Origin: Macrotrachela quadricornifera
Taxonomy: Eukaryota > Rotifera > Eurotatoria > Philodinida > Philodinidae
Length of the DNA: 64,000 nucleotides
Assembly: GCA_022393335.1 (NCBI GenBank)
Contig: JAJEKB010021016.1
Coordinates: forward strand, 1 to 64,000
Direction of reading: 5' to 3'
Below are positions 1-11,162 of the stretch, one piece after another; positions within the stretch are counted from its first letter, which is position 1, and each line of letters starts with the position of its first letter. The position numbers were made by a program, and so were the translations under genes. The notes beneath the pieces are model-generated. The model made no database searches, was not told the origin of the DNA, and worked only from the letters and a program-made list of their open reading frames with translations.

Positions 1-790
1 GAGACATGTTCAAAGTTTGTATTCATAAAGACATGCTTAGAGAGACTCTTTGTTAAGTATCAGTAGTGATCTCAACAAAAAAAAATTTACGTTTTCATGG
101 ATAAGAAAAGAAAATAACATCCTTAACAAAGGATCTCTCTATACATGTCTTTATGTATATAAAGCTTGAGCATGGTTCTACCATTGATAAAAATATCAGC
201 TCGTTTGCTTGAGTCGTAATGGAGATATTGAATTCTTTTTCAACAGCCTGCCTTGTCAGGATGACCCAAAAAATCCACACAGCCGAAAAAAAAATTGAAT
301 ATCTCCATTTTGGCTCGAGTGAACAAGCTGATATTTTTATCAATGGTAGAGACATGCCCAAGCTTTATATACACAAAGACATGTCTAGAGAGATCCTTCC
401 TTAAGTACATTGTTTTCTTTTCCTATCTATGAAAAAGTAAATTTTTTTGTGAAGATTATTAGTGATACTTAATAAAGGCTTTTTCTAATCGTGTCTGTAT
501 AAATTTAAAGTGCAAACATACCTCTATTTTAGGTAAAAAAAATCAGCCCGTTTGGTTGAGTTATAGCAGAGATATTCAATTTTTTCTCCGGTATGTTGGT
601 TTTTGACTGATCTGTTCCTATCCGTCAAAAAGTCAAATTTTTTTGTTGAGATCACTACTGATACTTAACAAAGAGTCTCTCTAAGCATGTCTTTATAAAT
701 ACAAACTTTGAACATGTCTCTTGAATTGACAAAAAAATCAGCCGATTTACTCAAGCTGCAATGGAGATATCTTAATTTCTTATCGCCGTG
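1..790. repeat. Nested inverted repeats (foldback/MITE cluster)
   Basis: Bases 1-85 are an almost perfect reverse complement of about 634-718. The shared core includes GAGACATGTTCAAAGTTTG and ACTCTTTGTTAAGTATC. Between them lies a second, less exact palindrome with arms at about 107-233 and 292-418. The same monomer recurs in part at about 535-580 and 720-790, recognisable by ATCAGC, GAGATAT and CATGTCTTTAT. Five or so copies of one monomer in both orientations suggest nested insertions of a palindromic MITE. The left edge of the window may cut the outer copy. No coding sequence is supported; the short ORFs here are repeat sequence. Confidence 0.8.
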
Positions 791-799
791 TTATTTATG

Positions 800-2040
800 C
801 TCCACCCTGTATATTGTCACTAGTTGCTGTTCACTTCTTTTAGAAGATACGATTACAAAAATGTATTTCAAAGTATTTTTCTATTTGAAATGTATTAGTT
901 TTTTAAAAAAAATTCAATTTTCTAACATATAGGAAATATAGGAAAATTCCTCGAAAAAAAGGATTTATGGGTCGATTTTTTTAAATATAGGACGACTACG
1001 AAGCCTGTACGCAATAATCTGGTTAATTGATAATTACTAATATTTAAATGCCATTCGTATACTAATGTAAAGTGGAACGAGTCCATTCCAATTAATTCTT
1101 TACTTATATGATCAATTATTTCAGTTGGTAATAAAGACATATATGACATAGTTATAAAGAGATATACACTAATTAACAAAGCAAAAGAAAAGAGCAAAAT
1201 GATTCAGTTAAGCATTAAAATAATCACAATCTATGTCAATGTCAATGTTGTTGAGCGCCTAAATAACTTCTTATAACTAATTTAGTCAATTATTGACAGA
1301 TTATTCGATTTCTTCCAAACAAACTAATATTTGAAACAATCGGACGGTATAAAATTATATACTAAATATATCGAAGACAATCGCTAGTTCATTCAAATAA
1401 TCTTGAAAACTCCTAATTACAAGCACAGAAACGTCTATATGGGATGAAATAAATACTTAACATATTGTTTGAGATGGTATCGATATCTTATGGAGAATAT
1501 TAAATTTTCATATGTCATGTGAAAATAAGACAATATTCCTATGACAATAAAAATCTATCGGCATTCATATTCTCGATAAGCAAAAAATGATAGTCTCATT
1601 TCACATCTAGGCACATCTCAGTGGATAATAAGGAAATATATACTTATGTGTTTGCTTTCCAAATTTGACTAGAAATGACCATTTGGGTTTTGTTTCATGA
1701 AATCAATATAACCCACCTCGAACTTTATTTATCAAGTTAACTGTATTTTTATTTTGATTAAGTATTACAATTTACTAAAATACGGATTTTATATGAATAA
1801 TGTAGATATATATCTACATATAAATGAATTACCAATTGATAATACGATTCAAAATTAACGTCTATTTCCTTTTATTTTTCTTGATTAATTCATATAATTG
1901 TATTTGATATTATTCGTCTTTAACCGTTCAATATCCATATCAAAGATTAACTTTGTCACTCTTATAGTTACTAATTTATAGAGTTTCTAGCGTCGATAAT
2001 ATTAAATTTTATATAGACTTGAAATAAGAGCTGAATATTT
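800..2040. other. Gene-poor AT-rich spacer
   Basis: I see no convincing gene. A 91-codon minus-strand ORF at 922-1197 contains LLPTEIIDHISKEL, which resembles the start of an F-box, but nothing supports it downstream. It could be the relic of an F-box exon. Confidence 0.4.
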
Positions 2041-2240
2041 TCTATGATGATAATTCAAGCAGTGCAGAAATGGTATGAATCGTACATTAGATCTAATACA
2101 TATAAAAACTATTCTAACTTCCTTTCAGCATTTGATATTAGTCATATGTTAAAGTTGCAATTCATTAAAATATTTCACGCGCGTAAAACTAATCTATTCA
2201 TACAATCAATTTCAATAGTACAGAACAAAACTTATTTACA

Positions 2241-2871
2241 ATGAACACATCAAATTTTTCAGCAAAAAGAATTTTATTAATTGTGGATAGCCATGCAAAA
2301 ATCTTTCTTCACCGACTTACACTATGTAAATTTAACATCACCACCAAATTTGTTCGTGGATTGAAATGGCGTGATGATTATAATTCAAGTTTATCTTTAT
2401 ATTATTTATTGTCCCTGCATCAACAATTATACAACAAATTGAATAAACTATTATTTTTATTCGACAAGCTTTTCTTCATTTTCAGCAACGTGACGCTATT
2501 ACTATTTCTTTGGATTTTCCTTGCCTGAAAGTTTCGAATCGATTTTCTACTATATTTTCTTTAAGTTCAAATATCAACTTTTACAATCAACAATTACTTA
2601 ACTTATCAAAGCAAATGCATTTTAATATCATTGATTTTGGAATTATGAACAAACATTTAGCGAAAAACAAAATGCACATTAATTATTGTTTTAAATACTT
2701 AGTTTTTTCAATTCAATAATAGACCATGTTTATTATTTGATAGAAAAATCTTCAACCAATACAAAAACGCATTTAAAGTCAGAAATAGTATCAACATCAA
2801 CTATTAAATCCAATAAACGAAAATTGTTTCCATGGTATGATGAAATTCAAAATACATCAAAACGTCAATAA
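2241..2871 (+). pseudogene. Broken SGNH/GDSL-hydrolase-like ORF (possible retroelement ORF1 relic)
   Basis: Three reading frames join into one protein-like trace. Frame one (2241-2528) has RILLIVDSHAKIF, which fits SGNH block I (DS motif), then GLKWRDDYNSSLSLYYLLS. Frame two (2510-2719) carries FPCLKVSNRFSTI, NINFYNQQLLNLS and HLAKNKMHINY. The last resembles the D-x-x-H block, with Asp replaced by Asn. Frame three (about 2701-2871) reads IIDHVYYLIEKSST and ends in KLFPWYDEIQNTSKRQ and a stop. Two frameshifts and the altered catalytic region indicate a pseudogene. As I recall, similar SGNH-like proteins are repeated in bdelloid genomes and some LINE ORF1 proteins carry such a domain. Membership of a retroelement here is inference, because no reverse transcriptase is adjacent. 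The upstream ORF at 2044-2244 may be its N-terminal remnant. Confidence 0.6.
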
Positions 2872-2879
2872 TATAAATG

Positions 2880-3388
2880 TAGGTGTTATTTCTTTATAAT
2901 TTTATCATTCCATATATTTTTATCTTATTGAGGCTTATTTCATTATTTATAATTTTTCTCAAAATTTTAGAATTATTTTACAATCATTCCAACTAATCGA
3001 AAATTTTTTTCGGTTAAAATTTGAAGATGAAAATGATTCAAAGATTACGTCATCAACTTTGAGTAGACAAGAGGTGAGCCATTAATAATAATCGACGATT
3101 TGAGAAATCATAGATGTCGCTTAAAGATAACGTAATCTTTGATATTAAGTTATTGGTAGAACAGATCAAACCAATAAGTATTATTTCTTTCTCTTTTAGT
3201 TAGCTCTTGATTCATCGTTTGAATCATTCTACTTTATGTACAAATATGTGTTGCAAAAAGAAAAATCAACGATCATCGTACTAATACAGTAAGAATGAAA
3301 ATGCTTGTTAATTTCAAAGGTTTTCAATTATATTCTGTTTCCTTTTGTATATTAGATATATTTTTTTTATTTACAAAGTAAACAACTT
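2880..3388. other. Spacer with no recognised feature
   Basis: AT-rich sequence without a sustained reading frame, RNA gene or clear repeat. Confidence 0.4.
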
Positions 3389-4684
3389 CCCTAGTGAAAC
3401 ATCTTGTAACCAAGATCTTGGCCAAGATCTTGGGTACAGAAATGTAAAACGATCTTGGAAATTTAGGTACAAGATTATCGTATTATCTTGTACCAAGATC
3501 TTTGACTAGATCTTAGGTACAGATTCTTAAGATCTTGGTAACAGATTTTCAAGATCTGACATTTAATATCTTGCCTTTTGTAGTTAGTTTCTACCGGTAC
3601 TAGGTACAAATAATTATACCATAAAAAGCAGTAATCAAGATTTAAAAGTTCTTGACGCAATATGTTGCTTTATGATTTTTGTTTAATACGTAGAAAAAGT
3701 TTATTTGAACATATAAAAAAGTATTAATTTATATTGATAAACATTAGTAACAGCAAAAATGCAATATTAAAAAACAAGATTTCATTTACACAAATAGTCC
3801 TATAAATATAAAAAATAAACAATCTACAAAAACTAGGTGGAAAAATTTACAAGTTTTAATAACAAAAAAATGATAAAAATAGTTAATTAACTATCAAAAG
3901 TTAAATTTAGTTTGATTATAATTTAAATCTGGTTGATTAAGATGATTCACGTAATGAAGTTTTAATTAATCGCAAATGGTCTAAATTTATTAAAATTCTA
4001 TTTCAAAACATAAAATCCCTACATTATGTTAGCAGTCTTTATAGAAAGTGTAATGAATAAAAAAGCCATTTTATCGTAAGACTATTAACATTAACATCTA
4101 AAACACAAATTATATTATTCGATATTTTACATCAAAACTTTTTTTAAAAAATTAAAATCTGAACAATACTTTTTCTTTTGGAAACTTGTAATTAATCGAA
4201 ATCCCTCTCTTCAAAAAGATCGACAAATGTTCATAAACATGAAAGAGAATAAACTTTGAAGAAAAAAGTTTGAATAGTTTGGTTCATTACTTTTCTTTTT
4301 ATTCTTTTAAACTTTCATTTCATTGGTTGTCATTAGCCGTCATCGATACAATCTTCTTTCAAATCTTTTATACCAAAATATCAACAAATCGTATTTCTAG
4401 AACGTGATATTCAGATAATTGAAAATTTTTTAGCTTCCAAAAATAAACTAATGATGTCGCTAAAGTTGTACTCAAGATCTTGGAAGATGTTATTCAGAAT
4501 TCAGATTCTTTTTCTGATCTTGTCATTCAGAAATCTTGAAACAGATCTTGCCAAGATCTTTATTACAGATAAATCTGATATAATTAAGATCTGAGCACAA
4601 GAATTATCTTCTAAAGATCTCGATAAGATCTTGCTTACCGATCCCAAGATTTCAAGATCTTGCTTACAAGATGTTTCACTAGGG
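3389..4684. mobile_element. Non-autonomous DNA transposon with AAGATCTTG subterminal arrays
   Basis: The left end (3389 on) reads CCCTAGTGAAACATCTTGTA and the right end (to 4684) is its near-perfect reverse complement. Inside each end, over about 150-200 bp, the palindromic motif AAGATCTTG and variants are repeated many times in both orientations (3401-3560 and 4470-4670). The middle is AT-rich and shows no transposase. The CCCTAG start recalls piggyBac ends. However, the flanks are ACTT on the left and TTAT on the right, not clean TTAA, so the superfamily is undecided. Confidence 0.85.
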
Positions 4685-4689
4685 TTATC

Positions 4690-5094
4690 TTCAAAATTCT
4701 TTCATCAAATTCTTTCCTCTAATTTTCAATATAAAACTTATCCTTATAATAGGTTCCGTTGTCAATTAAAGAACATATGTTTGTTCCATTGTCTTGTATC
4801 AACAATTACAATTACAAATACATATTTCGACAACCAATAACGATTGTACTTATGATTGTTCAGCTCTTCAACATACACTTTAAAAAAAAACAAATTACAT
4901 TTTTCTAAATTTTAAATTTTATTTTATATCATTCTTTTTCCTTATTTATATCTATCAGTTGTTATTTTTTTTCTTTTCATCAAGTAAATTTAATAATAAA
5001 TAAATAAATAAATGGAACAATTTATTTTATTCTATTGTATTTTTCGAAGATATAATCAGTCAAAAAACAATATTAGGATAATAATGATTGTATA
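4690..5094. other. Spacer with a short (AAAT)n run
   Basis: AT-rich. A run of AAAT units lies at about 4994-5014. No gene seen. Confidence 0.5.
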
Positions 5095-7400
5095 TTCAAA
5101 ACGAGATATAGGATCGAAACGGGCCTCTTTAGCCCAACCGGAATCGATTACAAGACGAATATTTTTCTATCGTTAAGAATGCTTCTGTCACGTTAGTACA
5201 GAAAACTACCATTCGACGTTCACTATTTGAACCTTCACTAAATTGAAGTGCTCTGTCTTGTTCTTCTACAGAAAGTGAACCGTACAATGATAGTGCAACA
5301 CAGTTATCCGGGATATCGTGATTAAAATATTCAAGAGCTTGTTTAATCTCTCGTTAACCAGGCAGAAATACGAGCGTATGACCTTGATGATAAATGTTGT
5401 ATAATTTAAGGGTTGTGGAAACTGTAAAATGAATGTCATCTTCGTTTGAATTATCGGTTTTCGGCATGTATTCAAAGGAACCAGGATGAAATTGATCAGG
5501 AACATTCAGCATTTGTGTATTAGATTGATTAAAAAATTGAAGAAATTCCTGTGGATCGATTGTGGTTGAAGCAATAACTACATAAAAATCATTCAGTCGC
5601 TTTTGAAGCAGTAATCTAACTAGTCCAGTGGCGATGTCAGTGTTCAACGCACGTTCATGAGCTTCATCGACAATCAATACTTTAATTCTGCTGAGATGTT
5701 GATCTCGTTGACTTTCTTGAAATTAAAGCTGAATCGGTTATAAAGAGAATATCTTTACCAGGAACTCGGTTATTATTTCGACCAACTTGATAGCCAATGG
5801 ATTCACCCATTGATCTCCCATCATATTCATTAGCTACACGATGAGCGAGAGATATTGTTGCAATCACTCGTGGTTGAGTACACACGACAAGTCCACCAAA
5901 GTATTCCGCAGCATACTGAGGTAATTGCGTACTTTTGTTACTTCCTGTCTCGGCAATGACAACAAACATCTGATCTTCCTTCAATCGTCGACTAAATTCA
6001 TCTTGTGAAGCAAAAATAGGTAGTTGTTGCTGCTGTCGATCAATATGCAGTCGTTCTTTCGATTTCAATTAGTGGTGATCATGTGGTGACTGATCTATTT
6101 GATTATGTTCGCTTAGTTGTACACCAATAATCCAATTCAATGGGTGTGAAGTATGTGAACATTTAGAACTCGTACAATCACTGCCAGCTTCACATGGATC
6201 CCAATCATCGGGATGAAAGCACTCGCAATAGAAATTCCCACATACATTACCATATTCACATCGATTTGACCGACCAGGATGATGATTTAAACTACAACTG
6301 GCTCTATTACATGCAATTTCATTTGGGCATAATTGTCGATCAGGTGGATGTAACCGAAGAGAAGCAGAATTGTAGCACTGTCGTTCATAGAAACTGGGTT
6401 TTCGACGATTTTCTGAATGTAGTGCGTTGCAACTCCACTCACGACACTGATCTCGTGCATCGCATTCTCCTATATGCGCAGAAGGGTGCAAAAATCGACA
6501 TGTAATATTGTTGCATTGATCATCTTGTTCACATGGCTTTATTCGACCATATTGATGATCGTCTCAACAATAGAAATCTTAACAATCTATACCATCATCA
6601 CATGCATACCATCCTTCTGGATGGCGAAATATACAATCTACGTTAAAACATTCTAATTCATTTCGGCAAGATTGCATTTGCAACGAATATGAATTGTCCC
6701 TGTCACGTAGCTGTTCATTATCTTCATTATCACGATCATCAGTGTTGTTGTTGTTGTTTTGATTGAACATCGCTGAACTAACAATACCTTGAAATTCGAA
6801 AGAGGAAAAAAATACATTAATGTATTTTTTAGATAAATCATTTTCATTTAGATGCATGTTAAAGAAGAATCTGTCGTTTCTAATAATTATAATATGATTG
6901 TAGGTTAAACTGAGTGTTCTCTCAGATTAAACGTTTTGATAATTTTCTTTGTGGAATCTAAGTAGGTTTACCCCTTTAACAACAATTCTCGTTCAAAACA
7001 GCATATGGTGATGTTCTTCTTACCTCTAGGTTCTAAGCTCTGTAATGAATTGTTGCTACCAAGTAGATGATGATCACAGTTGGGATTAGATCGACCTTCA
7101 TTCCGTCTAGATATCGACTGCGGCCGATTGAGCATTGCATGGGATTTAGTCTGTGTAACTTTGCATTTAATTGTTCCTTAGCGGATATGCTCGTTGTTCC
7201 ATTGTCGCACAAAGCCACCTGCAAATTAATCGTCTGCAAATCCATCTATATAAGCATAATAGTTCGGTCCTTGTTGACCTCGAGGAATATCAATATTATC
7301 TCGAAGAATTCCAAATTTACCGACTAATTTGTCATTAGTAACACCTTGTGGTAAACATATCACTTTTACACATCACGATGTTGTCATCATGTATGATTTC
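5095..7400 (-). pseudogene. Decayed RRM-CCCH zinc finger-DEAH helicase gene
   Basis: Read on the minus strand. An exon at about 7024-7400 gives CLPQGVTNDKLVGKFGILR and later FVRQWNNEHI and TIKCKV, an RRM-like fold, broken by two in-frame stops. It ends in AGAG|GTAAGA. A 236-bp intron (6788-7023) ends in TTTCAAG and rejoins in phase. Next come about eight Nab2-type CCCH fingers (C-x5-C-x4-C-x3-H; 6100-6680), such as CEYGNVCGNFYCECFH, with in-frame stops between and inside some. After another stop (about 6069) comes an SF2 helicase core (5095-6060). Its Walker A is AETGSNKST, with Asn for the usual Gly. Motif II is DEAH, and motif III is STT instead of SAT. Frameshifts lie near 5700 and 5160, and a stop follows FLPG at about 5353. 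The C-terminal helicase part is missing. Family-wise it is a DEAH (DHX-like) RNA helicase. This copy cannot be functional. Confidence 0.8.
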
Positions 7401-8716
7401 TATGATAGAGTGACTACTTGGTCAAAATCTTTTCTTTAATTAAATCAATGAGAAAAGAACAATAGTTAATGAATAGCACATCATAAATAGGTCTATCACA
7501 TGGGCGGTGGAGCGTTATCAGCGGATGAGCTGCCAGCGCCGATGAACTAGAAAAATTTTTAACTTTCAAACCACTGCCATCGTCATATTAACAAAAATGT
7601 TAAATTTTTTGAATATTTTCGGTGCTCAGAATTCAATTTTAAGAGTCTTATAAACTAACTCCTCCTAAGAAAGTTCTATGTTCTGTTATTATTACTTTTT
7701 CTTTTTCTGTTATAAAATTTTTTAAAAACGTGGCGATTTTTGAAAGAAAGCACCTAAAAATTTTGAGTTATCGTTGATGAATGCGTCGACTTACACATCT
7801 ATTGGCAAATAGAGTGTTGCTTAGGTTAATTAGGATAATCATTAGTTCTTCGCCGCTTTTCAATTAATAAAACGATTGCCTCAATTATGTATGAGCTATG
7901 AATTGTTCTGAGAAACTTTGTTCTTATGTATAGCAAACTAGCAAAATGCAGATAATTCTGTTCGGTGAAAACTTATGGATTAAAAAACTTCAAGCAAGAC
8001 TACTTATCCTACTTAATGTTGCCATATCATAAGACTCTCTAATGGTTTCTAAGAAACTACCCAGTTGGATACGTAGGAAAAATTGAAGTTTTACCCAGAA
8101 AAGGTGTATGTTTTAATCCGTAAAAAGAACATCTTTTTACTGAGAAAGGTAAACTTATAGAGTAAATACTTTTAAATGCCTTTATTCTGAAAAAAACAAT
8201 TTTCGAACGTAATTATATGTAGATTTTTTCATAGAAATGTATACATTTTCATTTCTTTTTTGCCTGAGCAAATGAAAAAAATCACCGAATTTTATTTGTT
8301 TACTTATGTTTTATGATGCTTTCCAACGTTACTATGGGCATGACTTAGAATTGTGATAGCGACTACAGTGGAAGACGGTTATATTTTTTATCTTTTCTCT
8401 GAAACAAGGATTATTTATTCAGTTTTTCATTACTTCCTTGGAGATTGCCTTCCATAAACAAAAATTAAGTTCAGCCTCCCCAAGCCTAATGGCTCCGTCG
8501 CCTATGGATACTAGTAAACTCCACGAACGCCTATGATCACCTCGAATACCGAGATAACTTTAATCATTCCAAATATGTATGGCTTGTAGTCCAGTTTTGT
8601 ACTCGAAAACTATGCCTCAATGCCACGCCTTCTGTTGTAAACCTTGTTCACTCCAATATAAATCATAATTACTTCGAAGATTCGTTCAACGAATTCCATG
8701 TTAATAGAGCTATTAT
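7401..8716. other. Spacer with no recognised gene
   Basis: Mostly AT-rich. Small GC-richer islands at about 7500-7550 and 8475-8530 have no readable product. They may be fragments of older elements. Confidence 0.4.
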
Positions 8717-8989
8717 CAAGGGGGAAAAGGCAGATTTCTGTGCTTCTTGTACTTCTCTTTAATTCTGTGTAGTTCTTGTACTTCTCCATACTTCTGTCCC
8801 CAAAACAGAACACTTTTGTTCTGTTTGTGAGTATAAATCAAAGCAGAAATGGCACACTTCGCTGTACTTCTTGGTATTTCCCTGTACTTCTCATGTGCTT
8901 CTCTGTACTTCTCTGTATTTCTTGGTACTTCTCTGTACTTCTTGTGCTTCTGTACTTCACAAGTACAGAAGTCTGCTTTTTCCCCCTTG
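8717..8989. mobile_element. Short TIR element with TGTACTTCTC repeats
   Basis: The ends are inverted: CAAGGGGGAAAAGGCAGA at 8717 and its complement ending TTTTTCCCCCTTG at 8989. Between them, variants of a ~10-bp motif (CTGTACTTCTC, CTTGTACTTCTC) run through most of the 273 bp. The element looks like a MITE with amplified subterminal repeats. No target-site duplication is obvious. The overlapping small ORF at 8776-9027 is repeat sequence. Confidence 0.8.
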
Positions 8990-9600
8990 CCTCTTTAAGC
9001 ATCATCCATCTGTGTTTTTATAACTAACATCTATTTACTTTCGCTAAATTTCTCGACACTATATTTGAATCGTAAAATTTTACCTAACCGATATTTATAT
9101 AATTAACTCCTTATAGCTATACTTCACGTTCTAAATCTAATTGACCTCTTTGTAATTATATATTTATTCTCTTATTTACATAATTTTTCCTCTATTTTTA
9201 CATTTGATCATTTAAAAGCGTCGTTAACCTCTTAAAATTATATATATTTCTTTAAAACTATTAATTAATTTTCTTTTATAACTAAACCTCTATTCTAATA
9301 ACTTATGTGTTGAAACTGTATGTGACTTATAACACTATTACTAACTCTATACTTTCATAGCTTACCTCTAAAAACTTAGTAATGCAACAAATCCAAGATT
9401 TTAGGATTTTTTATGAGATATTTCTATTTGATCCAAAGGGACCATGTAGCACTTTTGTATTTTAAAGTATATCAAATACATAAAGTACGTTAACCAACAA
9501 TATATGCTTTATATTCTGGCATTAACAATAATTGATCTCTTTATTTTACAATAAAATTAAAAATGACATAAAACCCGGTGTAATACTGTAATGTATTCGC
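8990..9600. other. Spacer
   Basis: Very AT-rich; nothing recognised before the polyadenylation signal of the minus-strand gene at 9629. Confidence 0.4.
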
Positions 9601-9601
9601 C

Positions 9602-9607
9602 TTTATT
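9602..9607 (-). terminator. Polyadenylation signal AATAAA
   Basis: AATAAA on the minus strand, about 22 nt past the stop codon of the 246-aa gene. Position and sequence are canonical. Confidence 0.6.
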
Positions 9608-9628
9608 CAATTCTTATTGTTGCTGCTA

Positions 9629-10369
9629 TTACTGAATGTTTTGGAGCTCATTCCAGAATTTTTTTATATTTTGAATAGCAAGTGCTTGTTTATCTACAGG
9701 AAAATTAAATAAATCCCAGTTTTGATTACAGCTTTCATCTTCTTTACAAATAAATGGCATTGCTTTTAATTCTTCTTGTTTATTTACATTTAACCAGTCA
9801 ATTGCTTTTTGCACAACTCCTTGTAAAGTCATACGAATAATATTTTTTTCTGCTTCACTCCAATTTCCATCTCGACTACTTCTTGTTCCTCCCATTTGAT
9901 GTTCTTCATAATGAGTTAAAATTGTTGGAAAAAGCAATGGCATATAATTCATTATTGTACACATGGTCAAACAGTTGAGATGTTTTGGACCAACAGTAGT
10001 ATTTGAACGACTGTTTTCAAATATTTTATTGAAATGACTGAAAATATAATGAGCACCATTTAAATTTAAAGCTTCTTTTAAAGGAATTTTTGCTTGAATA
10101 TAAACATCATCATATACCCAACAGAATTCATCACAACATGTTTGGATATATCCTTTTAACAGATCAAACATCAAGCTTAATGATTGATCTTTATTTGATG
10201 GATAAAAAAACATAGCCAATGATTCATTTGGTGTAAGTTTTTGACGTGCAGCCACAATTCGTAAAGCGTTCATCAAAATTCCAACTGCAGCTTGTTTCAC
10301 ATAGCGCAAATAGATCTCATTCTTACTAATTGCAGCAGCCATTTCGTCCATAACAGTATCAGTAGACAT
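9629..10369 (-). CDS. Uncharacterised 246-aa protein, intact single exon
   Basis: An uninterrupted ORF from ATG (10369) to TAA. I do not recognise the family. The protein is soluble and looks mainly helical, with no signal peptide or membrane segment. Visible stretches are SLSLMFDLLKGYIQTCCDEF, CLTMCTIMNYMPLLFPTIL and a C-terminal NIKKFWNELQNIQ. Residues about 63-165 contain five cysteines without a zinc-finger pattern. Three things suggest a living gene: the long intact frame in an AT-rich region, a TATA box and CRE site just upstream, and AATAAA 22 nt after the stop. No intron is needed to explain the sequence. It could be a lineage-restricted gene; no function can be assigned. Confidence 0.8.
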   Translation of the reverse strand: MSTDTVMDEMAAAISKNEIYLRYVKQAAVGILMNALRIVAARQKLTPNESLAMFFYPSNKDQSLSLMFDLLKGYIQTCCDEFCWVYDDVYIQAKIPLKEALNLNGAHYIFSHFNKIFENSRSNTTVGPKHLNCLTMCTIMNYMPLLFPTILTHYEEHQMGGTRSSRDGNWSEAEKNIIRMTLQGVVQKAIDWLNVNKQEELKAMPFICKEDESCNQNWDLFNFPVDKQALAIQNIKKFWNELQNIQ

Positions 10370-10463
10370 TGAAAATATTATCTAATACAACGTCTAGTAA
10401 AAGAACAAAGTCAAAAATTATAAACTTCAGACTTGCACAGCTTGTTGTTGTCGATAGAGCTTT

Positions 10464-10501
10464 CTTATATATCGTTTTATTGCGTGGAGTAATTGACGTC
10501 A
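10464..10501 (-). promoter_or_regulatory. TATA box and CRE (TGACGTCA) of the 246-aa gene
   Basis: On the minus strand TATATAAG (10464-10471) lies about 95 bp upstream of the ATG. A perfect TGACGTCA palindrome (10494-10501) lies 22 bp further upstream. The spacing matches a TATA promoter driven by a CREB/ATF-type factor. The predicted start of transcription is about 10435-10440. Functional use is inferred. Confidence 0.55.
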
Positions 10502-11162
10502 GATTGTGAAATTACAGGTAGCTTTTGAGTCATATTTTACAAGGCATAGCCAAGCAAGCCAACGTGATTTTTGCAATGAAATAGAAATGATGTTATGAAA
10601 ACAAAGCCTCACCTGTATTTCTCTTTCATCAAATGTTTCGTGTTCTCTTAAGGGATGTCCCATACATGAGTGAGCAATTTTTATCATCGCATACGTTTAG
10701 TTGAAAAACAAATATACCACACAATGCAAGATGAAAAGTTCTACAATTAACATAAGATCATTGCTTTTGTAGCTGCACTTTTTCTTTCCAAAATGGACAA
10801 AACTTTGAACTACCAAATTTCGATCGTGTGACAATTAGTTTCACAGAATTTTGGTTTTTTTCGAAAACAATTATAAGAGACTTTATCGTGTAAATTGTAG
10901 AGTTTTCATGCTACATCTTATAGTGTATTTAGTACTTACGATGATATACTATATCTTAATAGAAAAACATGAAATAAGGAAAAAGGAATTTCTCGTTTAT
11001 GTAGAAAAAAGTGATTTTTTTCGCAATAATAAAAATTGGTTACACATGCAGAATTTATCTTATTCTAAAAACAAAAAAGGATACAATTAGAGTAAGCTTT
11101 ACTTTGTCGATTGTAGAACTTTTCATGTTGTGTCTTATGATATATTTTATTTTTCACATAAA
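10502..11162. other. Spacer upstream of the orphan gene
   Basis: No firm gene. A short ORF beginning at 10687 (minus) ends in a good donor (CAG|GTGAGG) but gives only a tentative 39-aa product; see the rejected list. Confidence 0.4.

Noticed and set aside
922..1197. F-box-like ORF on the minus strand
   Set aside because: Only about 14 residues resemble an F-box, with no following repeats or splice sites.
6194..6505. 103-codon plus-strand ORF
   Set aside because: Antisense of the CCCH finger region; the minus strand carries the recognisable zinc sites.
10477..10687. Possible 39-aa two-exon gene (10613-10687 and 10477-10521) with donor CAG|GTGAGG
   Set aside because: The donor is good and the frame stays open, but the product is tiny and unrecognised, and its second exon overlaps the promoter of the 246-aa gene.
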